A stretch of DNA of 64,000 nucleotides from Serratia grimesii NBRC 13537 (GCF_001590905.1 NZ_BCTT01000011.1:310001-374000), one strand, 5' to 3'; positions 6,672 through 17,010 are shown, numbered from the stretch's first letter. The notes: generated from the letters alone by a model not told the origin. Translations and numbers: made by a program.

Positions 6672-8198
6672 TTACCCCATCTTCGGATAGACCCCCGGCC
6701 CGATCGGCAGGCCGAGCGCATACCATGCCAGCAACAGCAAAATCCACACGGCAAAGAACACCAGCGGATACGGTAGGATCAGCACGTAATAGGTACCAAG
6801 CTGGGCGTCTTTGCGGTAGCGCTGTAGAAAACCGAGAAACAGCGGCAGGAACGGCGACATCGGCGCCAGTGGCAGCACCGACGAGTCGGCGATGCGGAAG
6901 ATCATCTGCGCGAACGCAGGGTGGAAGCCGAGTAGCATAAACATCGGCACAAAGATCGGCGCCAGTATCGACCAGATGGCGGAGCCGCTGGCGATAAACA
7001 TACACAGGAAGGCGGAAAGGAACATCAGGCCCAGAAATGCCGGTGCACCACTCATGCCTGCCGCTTCCAACATGTCAGTCAGGCCGATGGCCATAAACTT
7101 GCCCATGTTGCTCCAGTTAAAGAACGCCACGAACTGCGATAACGGGAATACCATGACGATAAACCCGGCCATGCTTTTCATCGGTTCGATCAGGTGGTGG
7201 GGAATATCGTCCGGACGCCGGATTTGCTTGGTGACGACGCCATAGGTAATACCGACGGTGAAAAAGAACAGGATAATGATCGGCACAATGCCTTTAATAA
7301 ACGGCGATGGGATCACCGAACCGGTTTTAGGATCGCGCAGCGGGGCCGCTTCCGGCACCACCAGTGCGGCGATAATGGCGATAAACACCAGTGCAGCGAT
7401 ACCGCTCATCATCAACCCACGGTTTTGCAGTGGGGTCAGCGCCTCAATTTTATCCTCGGCGCTGCCCTGCCATTTTGGCAGGCGCGGTTCAATAAACTTA
7501 TCGGTTAACAGCGCCCCGGCGATGGTCAACACGATCACTGAAGTTGCCATAAAGTACCAGTTGTCGATCACGCTGACGTGGACGGCGGCGTCCACCGCTT
7601 TGGTGGCCTCAGTACTGATACCGGAAAGCAGTACGTCGGTTGTTACGATCAACAGGTTGGCGGTAAAGCCTGAGGCAACCCCAGCGATAGCGGCTAGCAA
7701 TCCAGCTATCGGGTTACGGCCTACTGCCAGGAACATCAGTGCGCCGAGCGGCGGCATTACCACCAGTGCGGCATCGGAGGATATATGGCTGAAAAAGGCA
7801 ATAAACAGCACCATGTAGCTGGCATAGCGGGCGCTAACGCGTGAAGCCATCTTGTACATCAAGGCTTGCAGCAGCCCGACCTTCTCGGCCAGCCCGGCGC
7901 CGATCACCAATGCCAGAATGGCACCCAGTGGGGCAAAGCTGCTGAAGTTATGAATGATATTGGGGAAGATCCACTGCATGCCCTCCACGCTCATCAGGTT
8001 ATTCACCTTGATTAATTCGCCAGTGGCCGGGTTCTTCACCACCATGTCTAGCCAAGAGAACAGCGCGGTGGCTAGCATTAAGACAACGATCAAATAGACG
8101 AACAGTAAAAATGGATTGGGGATTTTATTCCCGATGCGTTCTACCCAGTAAAAAACGCGGCCGGGGCTTTTATTCGCTGACGTTGTGACCTCACTCAT
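6672..8198 (-). CDS. abgT: p-aminobenzoyl-glutamate transporter AbgT
   Basis: A 508-residue polytopic inner membrane protein of the AbgT family, which in E. coli takes up p-aminobenzoyl-glutamate, a folate breakdown product. Size is as in E. coli (about 510). Family landmarks are the N-terminal GNKIPNPFLLF, the re-entrant-type segment SHISSDAALVVMPPLGA, and the late IASGSAIWSILAPIFVPM with PLAPMSPFLPLFL. It is the last gene of the abgA-abgB-abgT series, about 100 bases after abgB. It works with AbgAB, which cleave the imported substrate to p-aminobenzoate and glutamate. Some homologues export sulfonamides, but the operon context favours import. Confidence 0.92.
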   Translation of the reverse strand: MSEVTTSANKSPGRVFYWVERIGNKIPNPFLLFVYLIVVLMLATALFSWLDMVVKNPATGELIKVNNLMSVEGMQWIFPNIIHNFSSFAPLGAILALVIGAGLAEKVGLLQALMYKMASRVSARYASYMVLFIAFFSHISSDAALVVMPPLGALMFLAVGRNPIAGLLAAIAGVASGFTANLLIVTTDVLLSGISTEATKAVDAAVHVSVIDNWYFMATSVIVLTIAGALLTDKFIEPRLPKWQGSAEDKIEALTPLQNRGLMMSGIAALVFIAIIAALVVPEAAPLRDPKTGSVIPSPFIKGIVPIIILFFFTVGITYGVVTKQIRRPDDIPHHLIEPMKSMAGFIVMVFPLSQFVAFFNWSNMGKFMAIGLTDMLEAAGMSGAPAFLGLMFLSAFLCMFIASGSAIWSILAPIFVPMFMLLGFHPAFAQMIFRIADSSVLPLAPMSPFLPLFLGFLQRYRKDAQLGTYYVLILPYPLVFFAVWILLLLAWYALGLPIGPGVYPKMG

Positions 8199-8269
8199 TG
8201 GCTTACCCTCTGTGTTTGTCCTGTTGTGTTTATTTTTTATTATTTGATTTAATTATAATTATTGTTACT

Positions 8270-8286
8270 GGCCCGGTTTACGGGCC
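8270..8286. other. short GC hairpin between abgB and abgT
   Basis: GGCCCG-GTTTA-CGGGCC lies 16 bases after the abgB stop within a very AT-rich spacer. It has no clean U-tract in the direction of the operon. It may stabilise the abgAB message or lower expression of abgT. Confidence 0.35.
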
Positions 8287-8301
8287 TTTGCAGCGTAGTC
8301 G

Positions 8302-9753
8302 TTATTTTAACGGTGAAGGTTTAATGCCCTTGGGGATTGGGCAACTGTAGGGCTGTTCTGCACGCTGGCGTTCGAACTCACGACGGCAGTCAGCCAGAAG
8401 GTTGCTGTCGCTCAGCAGTTCGATGGCAGTAGCCGCCATGACTTTACCCGCCAGGCACATGCCTTTGTGTGCGATAGAGGTTCGGCCTTGTGCTACCAGT
8501 TGCCAGGTATGCAATGGTGTGCCGAGTGCGAAACACGGACTGAAGCATTGAGCGGTGGGCGTTACCCAACTGACATCACCGACGTCGGTGGAGCCATACA
8601 GCAGATCTTCAGACGCCACATAAGGGGCAACTTCATCCATCAGTACTTTGTCGCCCAAATTCTGCACCCATTCGCGCCCGGCAGCACCGCCGGTACGGGC
8701 GATATTCAGCTTGGCATTACGCAGGTCGTCCTTGTTTAGCGTTTGGCGGATCTCGGTGGCGAACCTGCGTTCTTCCTCGTTGTACTCTGGCAAACCGAAA
8801 TCACAGACATAGCGATACATCACCTGTTCCATGCTACGGTTCGGCACATAGTTGGAGCAGGCCTTGTCGAAACGCACCGTCATTTGAGTGTCTGTCATCA
8901 GTGCCGCGCCTTTGGCGATGTTGATCACCCGCTGGTAAATATCTTGCGCTTGATCGAGCTGCGGCGCGCGGATCAGGTACAGCACTTCTGCGTCGGCCTG
9001 CACCACGTTGGGTGAGCTGCCCCCAGTGTTGGTGACTGCGTAATGTAGCCGGGCTTCCTGCACGATGTGCTCACGCAGAAAGTTGGCACCGGTATTCATC
9101 AATGTCACGGCATCCAGTGCACTGCGGCCAAGATGTGGCGAGTTAGCGGCGTGAGCTGCGATTCCCTTGAACTGAAACGCTGCCTGAATATTGGCTAAGG
9201 TACTGGTGTTGAACATCCCGCTGAAGCCTTCAGGATGCCAGGTGAGGGCGGCATCGACGCCATCAAACAGCCCCTCACGTACCATAAAGGTTTTGCCGGA
9301 GCCGCCTTCTTCGCCGGGGCAGCCGTAGAAACGTACGGTGCCGGTCAGGTGTTGTTGTTGTATCCAGGCTTTCACGGCGAATGCCCCTGCCAGTGCGGCG
9401 GTACCCAGCAGATTGTGGCCGCAACCGTGACCGTTACCGTTTTCCACTAAGGGTTCCGGTGTGGCACACCCCGCTTGCTGGCTCAGTCCGGCGAGAGCGT
9501 CGTACTCGCCCAGTAGCGCGATCACCGGATGGCCGCTGCCATAGCTGGCGATAAACGCGGTTTCAATACCGCCAACACCACGTTCAAGCGTAAAGCCTTC
9601 CTGCTCCAGCGCATCGGCTAGCAGGTTGGCAGAATAGGTTTCGGTAAAGCGCGTTTCAGGGTGATCCCAGATGCTGTCGCTCAGTGCGCTGAAACGGGGC
9701 TGGTGTTGGTCAATGTACTGATTGATGAACGCCAGTAATTGCGGATTACTCAT
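8302..9753 (-). CDS. abgB: p-aminobenzoyl-glutamate hydrolase subunit B
   Basis: A 483-residue M20-family metallopeptidase-like protein, about the length of E. coli AbgB (481). Metal-site landmarks are [16 protein letters not shown] (first His/Asp region), the GEEGGSGK acidic motif and the late [11 protein letters not shown] and HTWQ segments. With AbgA it forms the cytoplasmic heterodimer that splits p-aminobenzoyl-glutamate. Its start overlaps the abgA stop by four bases (ATGA type), indicating translational coupling. There is no signal peptide. Confidence 0.92.
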   Translation of the reverse strand: MSNPQLLAFINQYIDQHQPRFSALSDSIWDHPETRFTETYSANLLADALEQEGFTLERGVGGIETAFIASYGSGHPVIALLGEYDALAGLSQQAGCATPEPLVENGNGHGCGHNLLGTAALAGAFAVKAWIQQQHLTGTVRFYGCPGEEGGSGKTFMVREGLFDGVDAALTWHPEGFSGMFNTSTLANIQAAFQFKGIAAHAANSPHLGRSALDAVTLMNTGANFLREHIVQEARLHYAVTNTGGSSPNVVQADAEVLYLIRAPQLDQAQDIYQRVINIAKGAALMTDTQMTVRFDKACSNYVPNRSMEQVMYRYVCDFGLPEYNEEERRFATEIRQTLNKDDLRNAKLNIARTGGAAGREWVQNLGDKVLMDEVAPYVASEDLLYGSTDVGDVSWVTPTAQCFSPCFALGTPLHTWQLVAQGRTSIAHKGMCLAGKVMAATAIELLSDSNLLADCRREFERQRAEQPYSCPIPKGIKPSPLK

Positions 9754-11066
9754 GCTTTGCTCCCAAACGTTGGCAGGTTCAGCGCCAGAGACGCCAGTGT
9801 TTTCACCGCTACCGCCATGACCTGCTCGTTAAAATCAAACTTCTCGTTGTGGTGTCCGGCGCTCAGCTCGGTGCCGAAAATCACGTAAGAGGCCTGTCCG
9901 CCGTGGGATTTAACCCGTTCCATCATATAAGTGGCGTCCTCTGAACCTGCGGCCTGCTCGCGGCGATCAACTACTGAAGATAGCTCTGCGATGCCCTGTG
10001 CTTGTTGGTGGATATAGTCCACCCACGGTTGGGTCGGTTTACTGCTCTGCGCCGCACCCATCAGCGCGATCTCGCATTCCACGCCGTGCATTTTGGCTGC
10101 GCCCTCAATCACATTCAGTGCCTGCTGGTAGACAAACTCGTTGATAGCATTGGTGGCGCCACGAGTTTCCACTTTCATAAAGGCCTGATCGGCAATCACG
10201 TTACGGCCAGTACCGGCCTGTAATACACCGACGTTGATGCGTGAGCTGCCTTCGCTGTGACGTGGGATAGCGTACAACCCCAATGTGGCCGCCGCCGCCG
10301 CCAGCAGGGCGTTACGGCCGTCTTCCGGTTTGGCGCCGGCATGGGAGGCTATGCCACGGTAGGTGACGTCCAGCTTGCTGGTGGCCATAAAGCTGTCGCT
10401 GCCGCACACCAGTTCCCCGGCAGGCACACCGGTGCCAATATGCACTGCCGTAAAGAAATCAACGTCGTCAACGACGCCGGCTTCCACCATGGATTTTGCG
10501 CCACGGGTGCCTTCTTCCGCCGGTTGGAAAATCAGTTTGATGGTGCCGCTCAGTTGCGGTTCCAGGTTCTTGAATACATGCGCCAGTCCCAGGCCGATGG
10601 TGGTGTGTCCGTCATGACCACATGCATGCATCATGCCGTTGTTACAGGAGGCGAACCCTTCACGGAACGGCAGGTGATCCGGTTGCAGTTTTTCGTTCAG
10701 ATCGAGCGCGTCCATATCAACCCGATAGGCAATCACCGGGCCAGGGCGTCCGGTATCCAGCGTGGCAACAATGCCGGCAAAACCGCCGGAAAAGTGCGGC
10801 AGCCATTTTTCCAGTGCACCTTGTTCACGTGCGCGTTGCTCTTGTTGCTGTAAGGCTTCGGCAGACGGAAGCCCCATACGTGCATCGGCATTAATTACTT
10901 CGCGACCCAGTTGCAGGCGATAGCCCAGTCGATCCAGTTCTTCAGCCACCAGAGTAGCAGTGCGGAACTCAAACCAACCTGACTCGGCATAGCGGTGGAA
11001 GTCACGGCGCCAAGCCTGCAGTTGCGGGTATAAATCGGTCACCAACATCGAAAGCGGATTATTCAT
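9750..11066 (-). CDS. abgA: p-aminobenzoyl-glutamate hydrolase subunit A
   Basis: A 438-residue M20-family protein, matching E. coli AbgA in length (436). It has the zinc-site signature [16 protein letters not shown], the acidic [12 protein letters not shown] motif and the distal [15 protein letters not shown] region. It is the first gene of the abg operon and is transcribed away from the regulator abgR. About 270 bases separate the two start codons. It partners with AbgB in the cytoplasm. Confidence 0.92.
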   Translation of the reverse strand: MNNPLSMLVTDLYPQLQAWRRDFHRYAESGWFEFRTATLVAEELDRLGYRLQLGREVINADARMGLPSAEALQQQEQRAREQGALEKWLPHFSGGFAGIVATLDTGRPGPVIAYRVDMDALDLNEKLQPDHLPFREGFASCNNGMMHACGHDGHTTIGLGLAHVFKNLEPQLSGTIKLIFQPAEEGTRGAKSMVEAGVVDDVDFFTAVHIGTGVPAGELVCGSDSFMATSKLDVTYRGIASHAGAKPEDGRNALLAAAAATLGLYAIPRHSEGSSRINVGVLQAGTGRNVIADQAFMKVETRGATNAINEFVYQQALNVIEGAAKMHGVECEIALMGAAQSSKPTQPWVDYIHQQAQGIAELSSVVDRREQAAGSEDATYMMERVKSHGGQASYVIFGTELSAGHHNEKFDFNEQVMAVAVKTLASLALNLPTFGSKA

Positions 11067-11337
11067 TGGGATATCTCATAAGTTATCGCGCCCAGGTAAA
11101 TGCCGGGCAGCAGTGGTGCGCTGAACTGAAATCAGACGGTGAAACTATTTAATGAAAATGGCGTATTTAGTGACTAACTACCGTGAAGAGCGCTTATCAC
11201 CGCAGAAAATGCGTTTAATTAAGCGAAATAAGAATTTGGTTATTTATTATGTTTTTTTCGAATGTACACAATGGAATCGGGCTAAATAAGATGCCAATAT
11301 CTTGCTATTGATAAACAACAGTTATCGCCACTTGCCT
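11067..11337. promoter_or_regulatory. divergent abgA / abgR control region
   Basis: About 270 bases between divergent starts, AT-rich from 11140 to 11300 with runs such as GCGTTTAATTAAGCG near 11210-11224. By LysR-family habit the AbgR site should lie here. I could not single out one T-N11-A box with confidence. Confidence 0.4.
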
Positions 11338-12234
11338 ATGCCCGCCTCAATAAAATTGCACCAATTACGTGCGTTTGTAGAAGTCAGCCGGCAGGGCAGC
11401 ATTCGCGCCGCCAGCCGTACTTCACGCCTTTCACAGCCCGCCCTAACCAAGTCGATTCAGGAACTGGAACAAGTACTGGGGGCTAAGTTGTTTATCCGCC
11501 GTAGCCAAGGGGTCGTGCTCACCGACTGTGGCGATAACTTTTTCCAACATGCCAGTCTGATCCTCGAAGAACTCCGGGTGGCGCAGGAAGATATCCAACA
11601 ACGGCTAGGGCTGGCAGGGGGATCTGTGAATATCGGCGTCGGTGGCAGTATTGCGCGAACAGTGATGCCGCAGGTGATTACTCAGTTTCATCGTGAATAC
11701 CCTAAGGTCAAAGTCAGAATTGTTGAAGGGCAGTTGGTGTCGATGATCCCGGAACTGCGACAGGGTGAACTGGATTTTACCGTAAATACCTATTACCCCA
11801 GTAGCATGGACAATGAGCTGCAATACGAACGGCTGATGGAGAAAGAGTATAAAGTGGTGGTGCGTAAGGGGCACCCGATGGAGGGGGCGACATCACTTAA
11901 GCAACTGCAACACTGCGACTGGACCATGCCAACGCCTAAAGGCAGCTACTATCGGCTGTTGCATGATTTGTTCGGGGACTTGGGGATGGCGCCGTCGATC
12001 AGCGTCACCTGCGAGACTTTTATGGCTTGCACCAGCCTGGTGGCGCAGAGCGACTTTGTCAGTATTTTGTCGGTAGATGTGATTTCTGATCCAATATTGG
12101 GCAAACATCTGGTGCCGCTGGCGTTGGAGGAGAGCCTTCCAAAGGCGACGTTTTATCTGATCCAGCGTAAAGACACCACGCTGACGCCGATGGGCGCACA
12201 CTTGGCGCGCTTGTTTCGGCTGTATTGCCGGTGA
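11338..12234 (+). CDS. abgR: LysR-type regulator of the abg operon
   Basis: A 298-residue LysR-family regulator: N-terminal winged helix (LHQLRAFVEVSRQGSIRAASR, residues ~6-26, with LSQPALTKSIQELE as recognition helix) and a C-terminal effector domain. It closely follows my recollection of E. coli AbgR, for example RIVEGQLVSMIPELRQGELDF and WTMPTPKGSYY. An upstream TTG at 11302 is in frame, but homology begins at the ATG at 11338. No good Shine-Dalgarno is visible before it. Divergent from abgABT, which it presumably activates. Confidence 0.88.
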   Translation: MPASIKLHQLRAFVEVSRQGSIRAASRTSRLSQPALTKSIQELEQVLGAKLFIRRSQGVVLTDCGDNFFQHASLILEELRVAQEDIQQRLGLAGGSVNIGVGGSIARTVMPQVITQFHREYPKVKVRIVEGQLVSMIPELRQGELDFTVNTYYPSSMDNELQYERLMEKEYKVVVRKGHPMEGATSLKQLQHCDWTMPTPKGSYYRLLHDLFGDLGMAPSISVTCETFMACTSLVAQSDFVSILSVDVISDPILGKHLVPLALEESLPKATFYLIQRKDTTLTPMGAHLARLFRLYCR

Positions 12235-12325
12235 AAATGCCGCAGCGAGTTATCCCCGCTCCCGAATAAAGTGGCGGGTGATAATCCATATCCTTTCGCT
12301 TTTTGAACACCCCTGTGCGGATATC

Positions 12326-14473
12326 TTAGGCTTTGCCCATCAGCGGATCGCTGACGCTGTGATCGCCGTTTTCCAGACGGCCTGCCAATCGTCGCCGCCA
12401 GCCATGAGAACCTTCTAACGAAAGATCGTACCAACCACCGCTGGCTTTGGCGTCAAAGGCTTGCTGATGGCGGCCACCTGCCGGCAGTTCAATTCGCCAA
12501 GGGCCGAGTTGCGTATAGGGGCAACGGGCGATGGTTACTGTTGTTGTCTGGCTACCGGGGTTCGTGAGCGTTAGCGACAAACGATCTCCCTGTGGGGTCA
12601 GGCGTACTTCTGGCTGCGGCTGCTGAACGTTGCCACGCAGCTCACGATGAAAACCGTTGGGGCCCAGTAGCCACAAATGGTATTCATCCGTCGTTGACCA
12701 ATTATCGCTGACGGCCTTTCCTGCTTCGACGGTATAGCGCCGTGGAATCTGATCCAGATTGAGCTGATCATAAACGTGAAATACCGCGCCTTGTGCGCCA
12801 GTGTTGTACAGATTGAGCGTCACCATGTGTTGTTCGGGGTAGCTGGTGGCCTCAACGTGCAGTTGGTAAGGCAGCGCACGTGATGGACGTGCCAATCTCG
12901 ATTGGTGCGGTAACTGCTGCTTGTCCGGTGGCGGCAGAGGTACCTGTGGTAACTGTTCCTGCCGTTGGCGCAGGCTGTCGGCAGCGTGACGACTGACTGC
13001 CGGCAAGCTGGGTAACGTCTCGCCGTTAGGGTCGACAAAGTTGAACGCAGAGGTGAGATCGCCGCACACTGCCCGTCGCCAGGCACTGATATTCGGTTCA
13101 TGCACCTGGAAGCGTTTCTCTAAAAATTGCAGTACCGAGGTGTGATCGAATACCTGTGAATTGACCCAACCGCCACGGCTCCAGGGTGATAGCACCAGCA
13201 TTGGCACGCGTGGTCCGGGGCCATAAATGCGACCGTCTGGTGGGGGTTGGTCCTGTGAACCCGGAGGGGCAACGTGTTGAAATATTTCGCTGTCGAACGG
13301 CACCGTTGATTTGCCGGCAAAGCTGCCGTCTTCGCGTAATGAGGGGGCGGAAGGTGAAGGCATATGATCGAAGAAACCGTCGTTTTCGTCGTAATTGACC
13401 AACAGTACGGTCTTGCTCCACACCTCGGGGTTGTCGGTCAGTGCATTGAGGATTTCTTGAGTAAACCAGCCCCCCTGAACCGGGCTGGACGGCCAGGGGT
13501 GCTCCGAGTAGGCTGCCGGAGCGATAATCCAACTGACTTGTGGCAGTTTGCCCTGCTGCACGTCGGCGCGGAAACCGGCTAACATCGCGGCCAAATCATT
13601 GCCGTTAGCGGCTGGCAGTGTATTGCCATTCCCTTTGTACAGCGGCGCTTCGGCGTTTAGCTCATCGCGGTAGGGCACAAAGGCGGTGAAATCTTTCGGC
13701 GGCTGCGCCGGATTACCCACTTTAACGCTGGCGGCGCGATACTGGCGAAAACCCGCTAATGGGTTATCGGTGAAGTTATCCGGCAAAAATTGATAGACCT
13801 TCCAGCTGACACCACTGGCTTCGAGTCGTTCTGGATACGTATGCCACTGGTAGCCGACCTCAACGGGGCCGGGGCTGTCCCATTCGTTGACCACGACAGC
13901 GACGTCGGCAGCCGTTGGGCCGTTGGTCCCGGTCCAGTGGAACAGACGGTTGGTATTGGTACCCGCGTGGATCGAACAATGATAGGCGTCGCACAGGGTG
14001 AAGGTTTCGGCCAGCGCAAACTGGAAAGGCAATTCGTGGCGACGGTAATACCCCATCGAGGTCGGCGTTTTGTACGTGGGCCAGGCGCTCATACGGCCGC
14101 TGTCCCAGGCGGACTGCTCGTCTACCCACGAATGCGGCGTGCCGCTAACCCGCTGAGCATTGCCGCGCTTGCTGTCCAGGTGATAGGGCAGCACCAGCCG
14201 ATTTTCCCCTTGCTGCTGCCACACATGACGGCCGTCGGGCAACGGGATGGTAATGCGATCGCTAAAGCCGCGTACCCCGGGCAGTGTGCCGAAGTAATGA
14301 TCGAACGAGCGATTTTCCTGCATCAGGATCACCACGTGTTCGACATCGTTAATCGTGCCGGTGCGGTTATTGGCCGGAATTGCCAGTGCTTTACGGATCG
14401 AGACTGGTAACAGTGAAAAAGCCGATCCGATGGCGGCAGCCCGCAGTATTTCTCTGCGCGAAAAATCAGGCAT
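12326..14473 (-). CDS. Tat-exported phospholipase C, phosphocholine-specific type
   Basis: A 715-residue non-haemolytic/haemolytic PLC-family enzyme (PlcN/PlcH type of Pseudomonas and Burkholderia; alkaline-phosphatase fold). The N-terminus carries a twin-arginine signal (SRREILRAAAIGSAFSLLP). The catalytic nucleophile region QENRSFDHYFGTLPGVRGF is at residues ~53-71 and the metal/active-site segment NYDENDGFFDHMPSP lies near the middle. The last ~200 residues form two beta domains (DUF756-like) found in this family. It hydrolyses phosphatidylcholine or sphingomyelin outside the cytoplasm. It is a single gene converging on abgR. It could act in virulence or phosphate/choline scavenging; context does not decide. 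Confidence 0.9.
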   Translation of the reverse strand: MPDFSRREILRAAAIGSAFSLLPVSIRKALAIPANNRTGTINDVEHVVILMQENRSFDHYFGTLPGVRGFSDRITIPLPDGRHVWQQQGENRLVLPYHLDSKRGNAQRVSGTPHSWVDEQSAWDSGRMSAWPTYKTPTSMGYYRRHELPFQFALAETFTLCDAYHCSIHAGTNTNRLFHWTGTNGPTAADVAVVVNEWDSPGPVEVGYQWHTYPERLEASGVSWKVYQFLPDNFTDNPLAGFRQYRAASVKVGNPAQPPKDFTAFVPYRDELNAEAPLYKGNGNTLPAANGNDLAAMLAGFRADVQQGKLPQVSWIIAPAAYSEHPWPSSPVQGGWFTQEILNALTDNPEVWSKTVLLVNYDENDGFFDHMPSPSAPSLREDGSFAGKSTVPFDSEIFQHVAPPGSQDQPPPDGRIYGPGPRVPMLVLSPWSRGGWVNSQVFDHTSVLQFLEKRFQVHEPNISAWRRAVCGDLTSAFNFVDPNGETLPSLPAVSRHAADSLRQRQEQLPQVPLPPPDKQQLPHQSRLARPSRALPYQLHVEATSYPEQHMVTLNLYNTGAQGAVFHVYDQLNLDQIPRRYTVEAGKAVSDNWSTTDEYHLWLLGPNGFHRELRGNVQQPQPEVRLTPQGDRLSLTLTNPGSQTTTVTIARCPYTQLGPWRIELPAGGRHQQAFDAKASGGWYDLSLEGSHGWRRRLAGRLENGDHSVSDPLMGKA

Positions 14474-14561
14474 GCGTCGTTAAACTCCCATAGGTGTGCT
14501 TTGAAGATAGTTGTTAACGACGATAATGGCGAAAAATAACAAGGAGATGAAAGGAGAAAAA

Positions 14562-14587
14562 ATAATGCTCCCGGGCGGGAGCATTAT
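14562..14587 (-). terminator. rho-independent terminator of queF
   Basis: A perfect 11-bp stem (ATAATGCTCCC / GGGAGCATTAT) with a four-base loop, nine bases after the queF stop. On the minus strand it is followed by a run of six T. Confidence 0.88.
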
Positions 14588-14595
14588 CGAAGGGT

Positions 14596-15438
14596 TTATT
14601 GCCTGATCAGTCGACCCAGTGTCGGTGCGGCTTCAAAGTCGCTGCGGAACGGGTTGATATCCAGACCACCGCGGCGGGTATAGCGGGCAAATACGCTGAG
14701 TTTTTCCGGCTGGCAGCTTTTCTTAATGTCGTTAAAAATGCGCTCGACACACTGCTCGTGGAACTCATTATGCTGACGGAAAGAGATCAGGTAGCGCAGC
14801 AGGCGTTCGCGATCGATTTTCCGGCCTTGATAGTGGATGACTACACTGCCCCAGTCCGGTTGGTTAGTGACCAGACAGTTGGATTTCAGCAGATTGGAGG
14901 ACAATGTTTCCGTCACGGTTTCTGCTTGCTCATGGGTAGCTCCGTCCAGATATTCTGGCTTAAAGTCAAAGTCATCCACGGCGATATCCAGATCGTCAAT
15001 ATTGATGCCCGGCAGGCGGTCTATCTGCGATGAATACCCGTCCAATCCCGGATAGAGTTTAACGCCGACCTGACCGTTAGCGGCCTGCGACAAATCTTTT
15101 TGCATCGCCGCGCTCACCTGTTCCACGCTGTCAAAGCGCGTTTGGTTAAAGCTGTTGAGATACAACTTGAATGATTTGGACTCGATCAGATTGGTGGAAG
15201 AATGCGGCAGAGTGAACTCACCAATGCCAACCACTGGCTTGCCTTTTGCGTTGAGCCAGGACAGCTCGAAGGCAGTCCACAGGTCGAAGCCGCTAAACGG
15301 CAGGTTTTGTTCATCTACACCGATCAGATCACGGCCGCGAGCACGCGGCAGAGCCTCGAGCAATTCGGGAGCATACTGGTCCGGATAATCGGAGTTAGCG
15401 CCAAGATGGGTGATTTTATCTTGTTTTTTGATATGCAT
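14596..15438 (-). CDS. queF: NADPH-dependent 7-cyano-7-deazaguanine reductase (long QueF form)
   Basis: A 280-residue QueF of the long, unimodular two-domain type (E. coli 282). The enzyme reduces preQ0 to preQ1 in queuosine biosynthesis. Landmarks are [20 protein letters not shown] (substrate-binding Glu motif), [13 protein letters not shown] (catalytic Cys) and the C-terminal [14 protein letters not shown] and [13 protein letters not shown]. The start ATG at 15438 has AAGGAG eight bases upstream; an earlier ATG at 15444 has the motif only two bases away. It overlaps the transporter gene upstream by 23 bases. The first ~70 residues differ noticeably from E. coli QueF, and the gene sits outside the usual enteric queF neighbourhood, so it may be a second or acquired copy. 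Confidence 0.92.
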   Translation of the reverse strand: MHIKKQDKITHLGANSDYPDQYAPELLEALPRARGRDLIGVDEQNLPFSGFDLWTAFELSWLNAKGKPVVGIGEFTLPHSSTNLIESKSFKLYLNSFNQTRFDSVEQVSAAMQKDLSQAANGQVGVKLYPGLDGYSSQIDRLPGINIDDLDIAVDDFDFKPEYLDGATHEQAETVTETLSSNLLKSNCLVTNQPDWGSVVIHYQGRKIDRERLLRYLISFRQHNEFHEQCVERIFNDIKKSCQPEKLSVFARYTRRGGLDINPFRSDFEAAPTLGRLIRQ

Positions 15439-16312
15439 ATTCATTGCTCCTTGCAAGATCGGTATTGATATAGCGGTTAAACAGGCTACGGGCGGCGTAA
15501 ATTGGCCCGACCCCTACCAGGGCGTAGACCACCTTGATCAGGAACTGCGACAAGATCATGGTTTTGATGATGTCCCAGCTCAAGACGTTGTAGAACGCCA
15601 GTGTACAGAACACCACACTGTCGATGGCTGAAGCGACAACGGTGCTGGTGATCACTCGCACAAACAGGTAGCGGGAGTTGGTCAACTCTTTGATTTTGCA
15701 AAGCAGATAGGAATTGACGTTCTCGGAGATCAAATAAGCCGCAGATGAAGCGACCAGTACCGCCATAATACTGTGAACGATACCATCATAGGTCTTGCTG
15801 AATTCCCACTGAGGAATGCTCGGCACCAGTGTGGTGGCCCAAACACCCAGTACAAAAATCAGGTTGGCCATAAACGAGATGATGATGGTACGTCTGGCCA
15901 ATCGTAGTCCGTAAAACTCGTTTAAAATATCGACCAGAATAAAAGTGAGAGGATAAATAAAAATAGCGGGCGGTGTGATCAGGTTCAACGCGGGAATTTG
16001 AATCGGTTTGACGCCACACAGGGTTGAAAATATATAAATCACGCTGAGTGCTACGGTAATGATCAGATAGGCATACCAGGAGCGTTCGTGGCGATCGCTG
16101 AGCTCGTAAGCGGTTTGCTGCTGATTGTTACCGTAAATCTTGCGGTACAGCGCCTGCAACTCATGTCGGCTGAGATCTTCCGATATTTCGCTGTCGGCCA
16201 GCTCATTGAGCCCCATGGTGATGGTTTTGCCTGTAGCTAATACCATGACATTGGCGGCCAGGGTGCCATGTCGGGTAAAGCCCAATAGCTTGAACTTTTG
16301 ATTCGGTTCCAT
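15416..16312 (-). CDS. queuosine precursor transporter (YhhQ/VUT family) with N-terminal extension
   Basis: A 298-residue protein. The membrane part (residues ~78-285, six helices) matches the YhhQ/DUF165 'vitamin uptake' family that imports preQ0/preQ1, with [39 protein letters not shown] and the SAIDSVVF motif. It is about 75 residues longer than E. coli YhhQ (~220). The extra N-terminus is soluble ([21 protein letters not shown]...) with no family I recognise. It overlaps queF and directly follows the regulator gene, so import and reduction of the precursor are probably co-expressed. Confidence 0.88.
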   Translation of the reverse strand: MEPNQKFKLLGFTRHGTLAANVMVLATGKTITMGLNELADSEISEDLSRHELQALYRKIYGNNQQQTAYELSDRHERSWYAYLIITVALSVIYIFSTLCGVKPIQIPALNLITPPAIFIYPLTFILVDILNEFYGLRLARRTIIISFMANLIFVLGVWATTLVPSIPQWEFSKTYDGIVHSIMAVLVASSAAYLISENVNSYLLCKIKELTNSRYLFVRVITSTVVASAIDSVVFCTLAFYNVLSWDIIKTMILSQFLIKVVYALVGVGPIYAARSLFNRYINTDLARSNEYAYQKTR

Positions 16313-16927
16313 TTATAGCCTTTCTCCAAAGATATAACCCAGGAATTGCACGGTATCCTGATGATTTTTCTCCATGCTGCTTTCTTCTTTGTCATTAATG
16401 ACAAAAAAGCCGTTTTTTCCCGAGTGATACAATAAAGGCGAATTGCAAACCAGCACCGGCGGGCGTTTTATAATAATGACCTCGCCAGGGATAAATGAAC
16501 CTTTTATTTCGGTCTCTATTTTCATTGCTACCATATTTGACTCATCGCCGAAGAAATAAGTCAAAGGGAACTCTGTGACAAGTTGACCGATCTTCTTGCC
16601 GGCAACCGCTAAAAAACGTGACTGCGGAATAACAGGAATGGCGGAGGGGTTTTTATTCCCTTCGGTGGAAAGGGTTTCGTTGAGCAGCTCCAGCTTTTCC
16701 AGATCATAGTCTTCGATCTCTTCACAGGAAACGCCAAAGAAATCTGAAATCCGGTTAACGGTGGCTTGCTGCACATTATTGACCTTTCCATCCAGGATCT
16801 TATAGATGGTGGTGCGTGTCAGGCCAGTACGGTTAGAGAAGGATGCCTTGGTTTCGCCCCGGGTGCGCATCAGATATTCAATATTCTTAATGATGTTGAC
16901 TTTGCGCTGGGCGTTAGTGGTCTTCAT
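16313..16927 (-). CDS. XRE-family regulator with C-terminal S24/LexA-like domain
   Basis: A 204-residue protein: N-terminal helix-turn-helix at residues ~25-65 (KASFSNRTGLTRTTIYKILDGKVNNV) and a C-terminal half (from ~100) with beta-rich spacing and phrases (FIPGEVIIIKRPP, GKNGFFVIND) like the S24/cI-type dimerisation domain. I do not see a convincing Ser-Lys autoprotease pair, so it may be a repressor without self-cleavage. The ATG at 16927 is six bases after AAGGA; the earlier ATG overlaps it. The stop is directly followed by the transporter start, making an operon with queF. It is likely autoregulated from the repeat at 16973-17010. Confidence 0.8.
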   Translation of the reverse strand: MKTTNAQRKVNIIKNIEYLMRTRGETKASFSNRTGLTRTTIYKILDGKVNNVQQATVNRISDFFGVSCEEIEDYDLEKLELLNETLSTEGNKNPSAIPVIPQSRFLAVAGKKIGQLVTEFPLTYFFGDESNMVAMKIETEIKGSFIPGEVIIIKRPPVLVCNSPLLYHSGKNGFFVINDKEESSMEKNHQDTVQFLGYIFGERL

Positions 16928-16972
16928 AAGCATTCCTTACAATATTCTGGCCGGCTTTACTATATCGCACGC

Positions 16973-17010
16973 ACCGGCATTGTCCAGAACGGACACGGAC
17001 ATTGTGCCGG
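16973..17010. promoter_or_regulatory. inverted-repeat candidate operator upstream of the XRE/S24 regulator
   Basis: TGTCC-AGAAC-GGACA at 16981-16995 is nested in an imperfect larger palindrome whose arms begin CCGGCA and end TGCCGG (16974-17010). It lies 50-85 bases upstream of the regulator start, where its promoter should be. Binding is inferred from position and symmetry. Confidence 0.45.

Noticed and set aside
13186..14410. Plus-strand frames opposite the phospholipase C gene
   Set aside because: Shadow frames; the minus strand has the Tat signal and catalytic motifs.
16313..16927. Prophage origin of the XRE/S24-like regulator
   Set aside because: No other phage genes are near; it forms an operon with metabolic genes.
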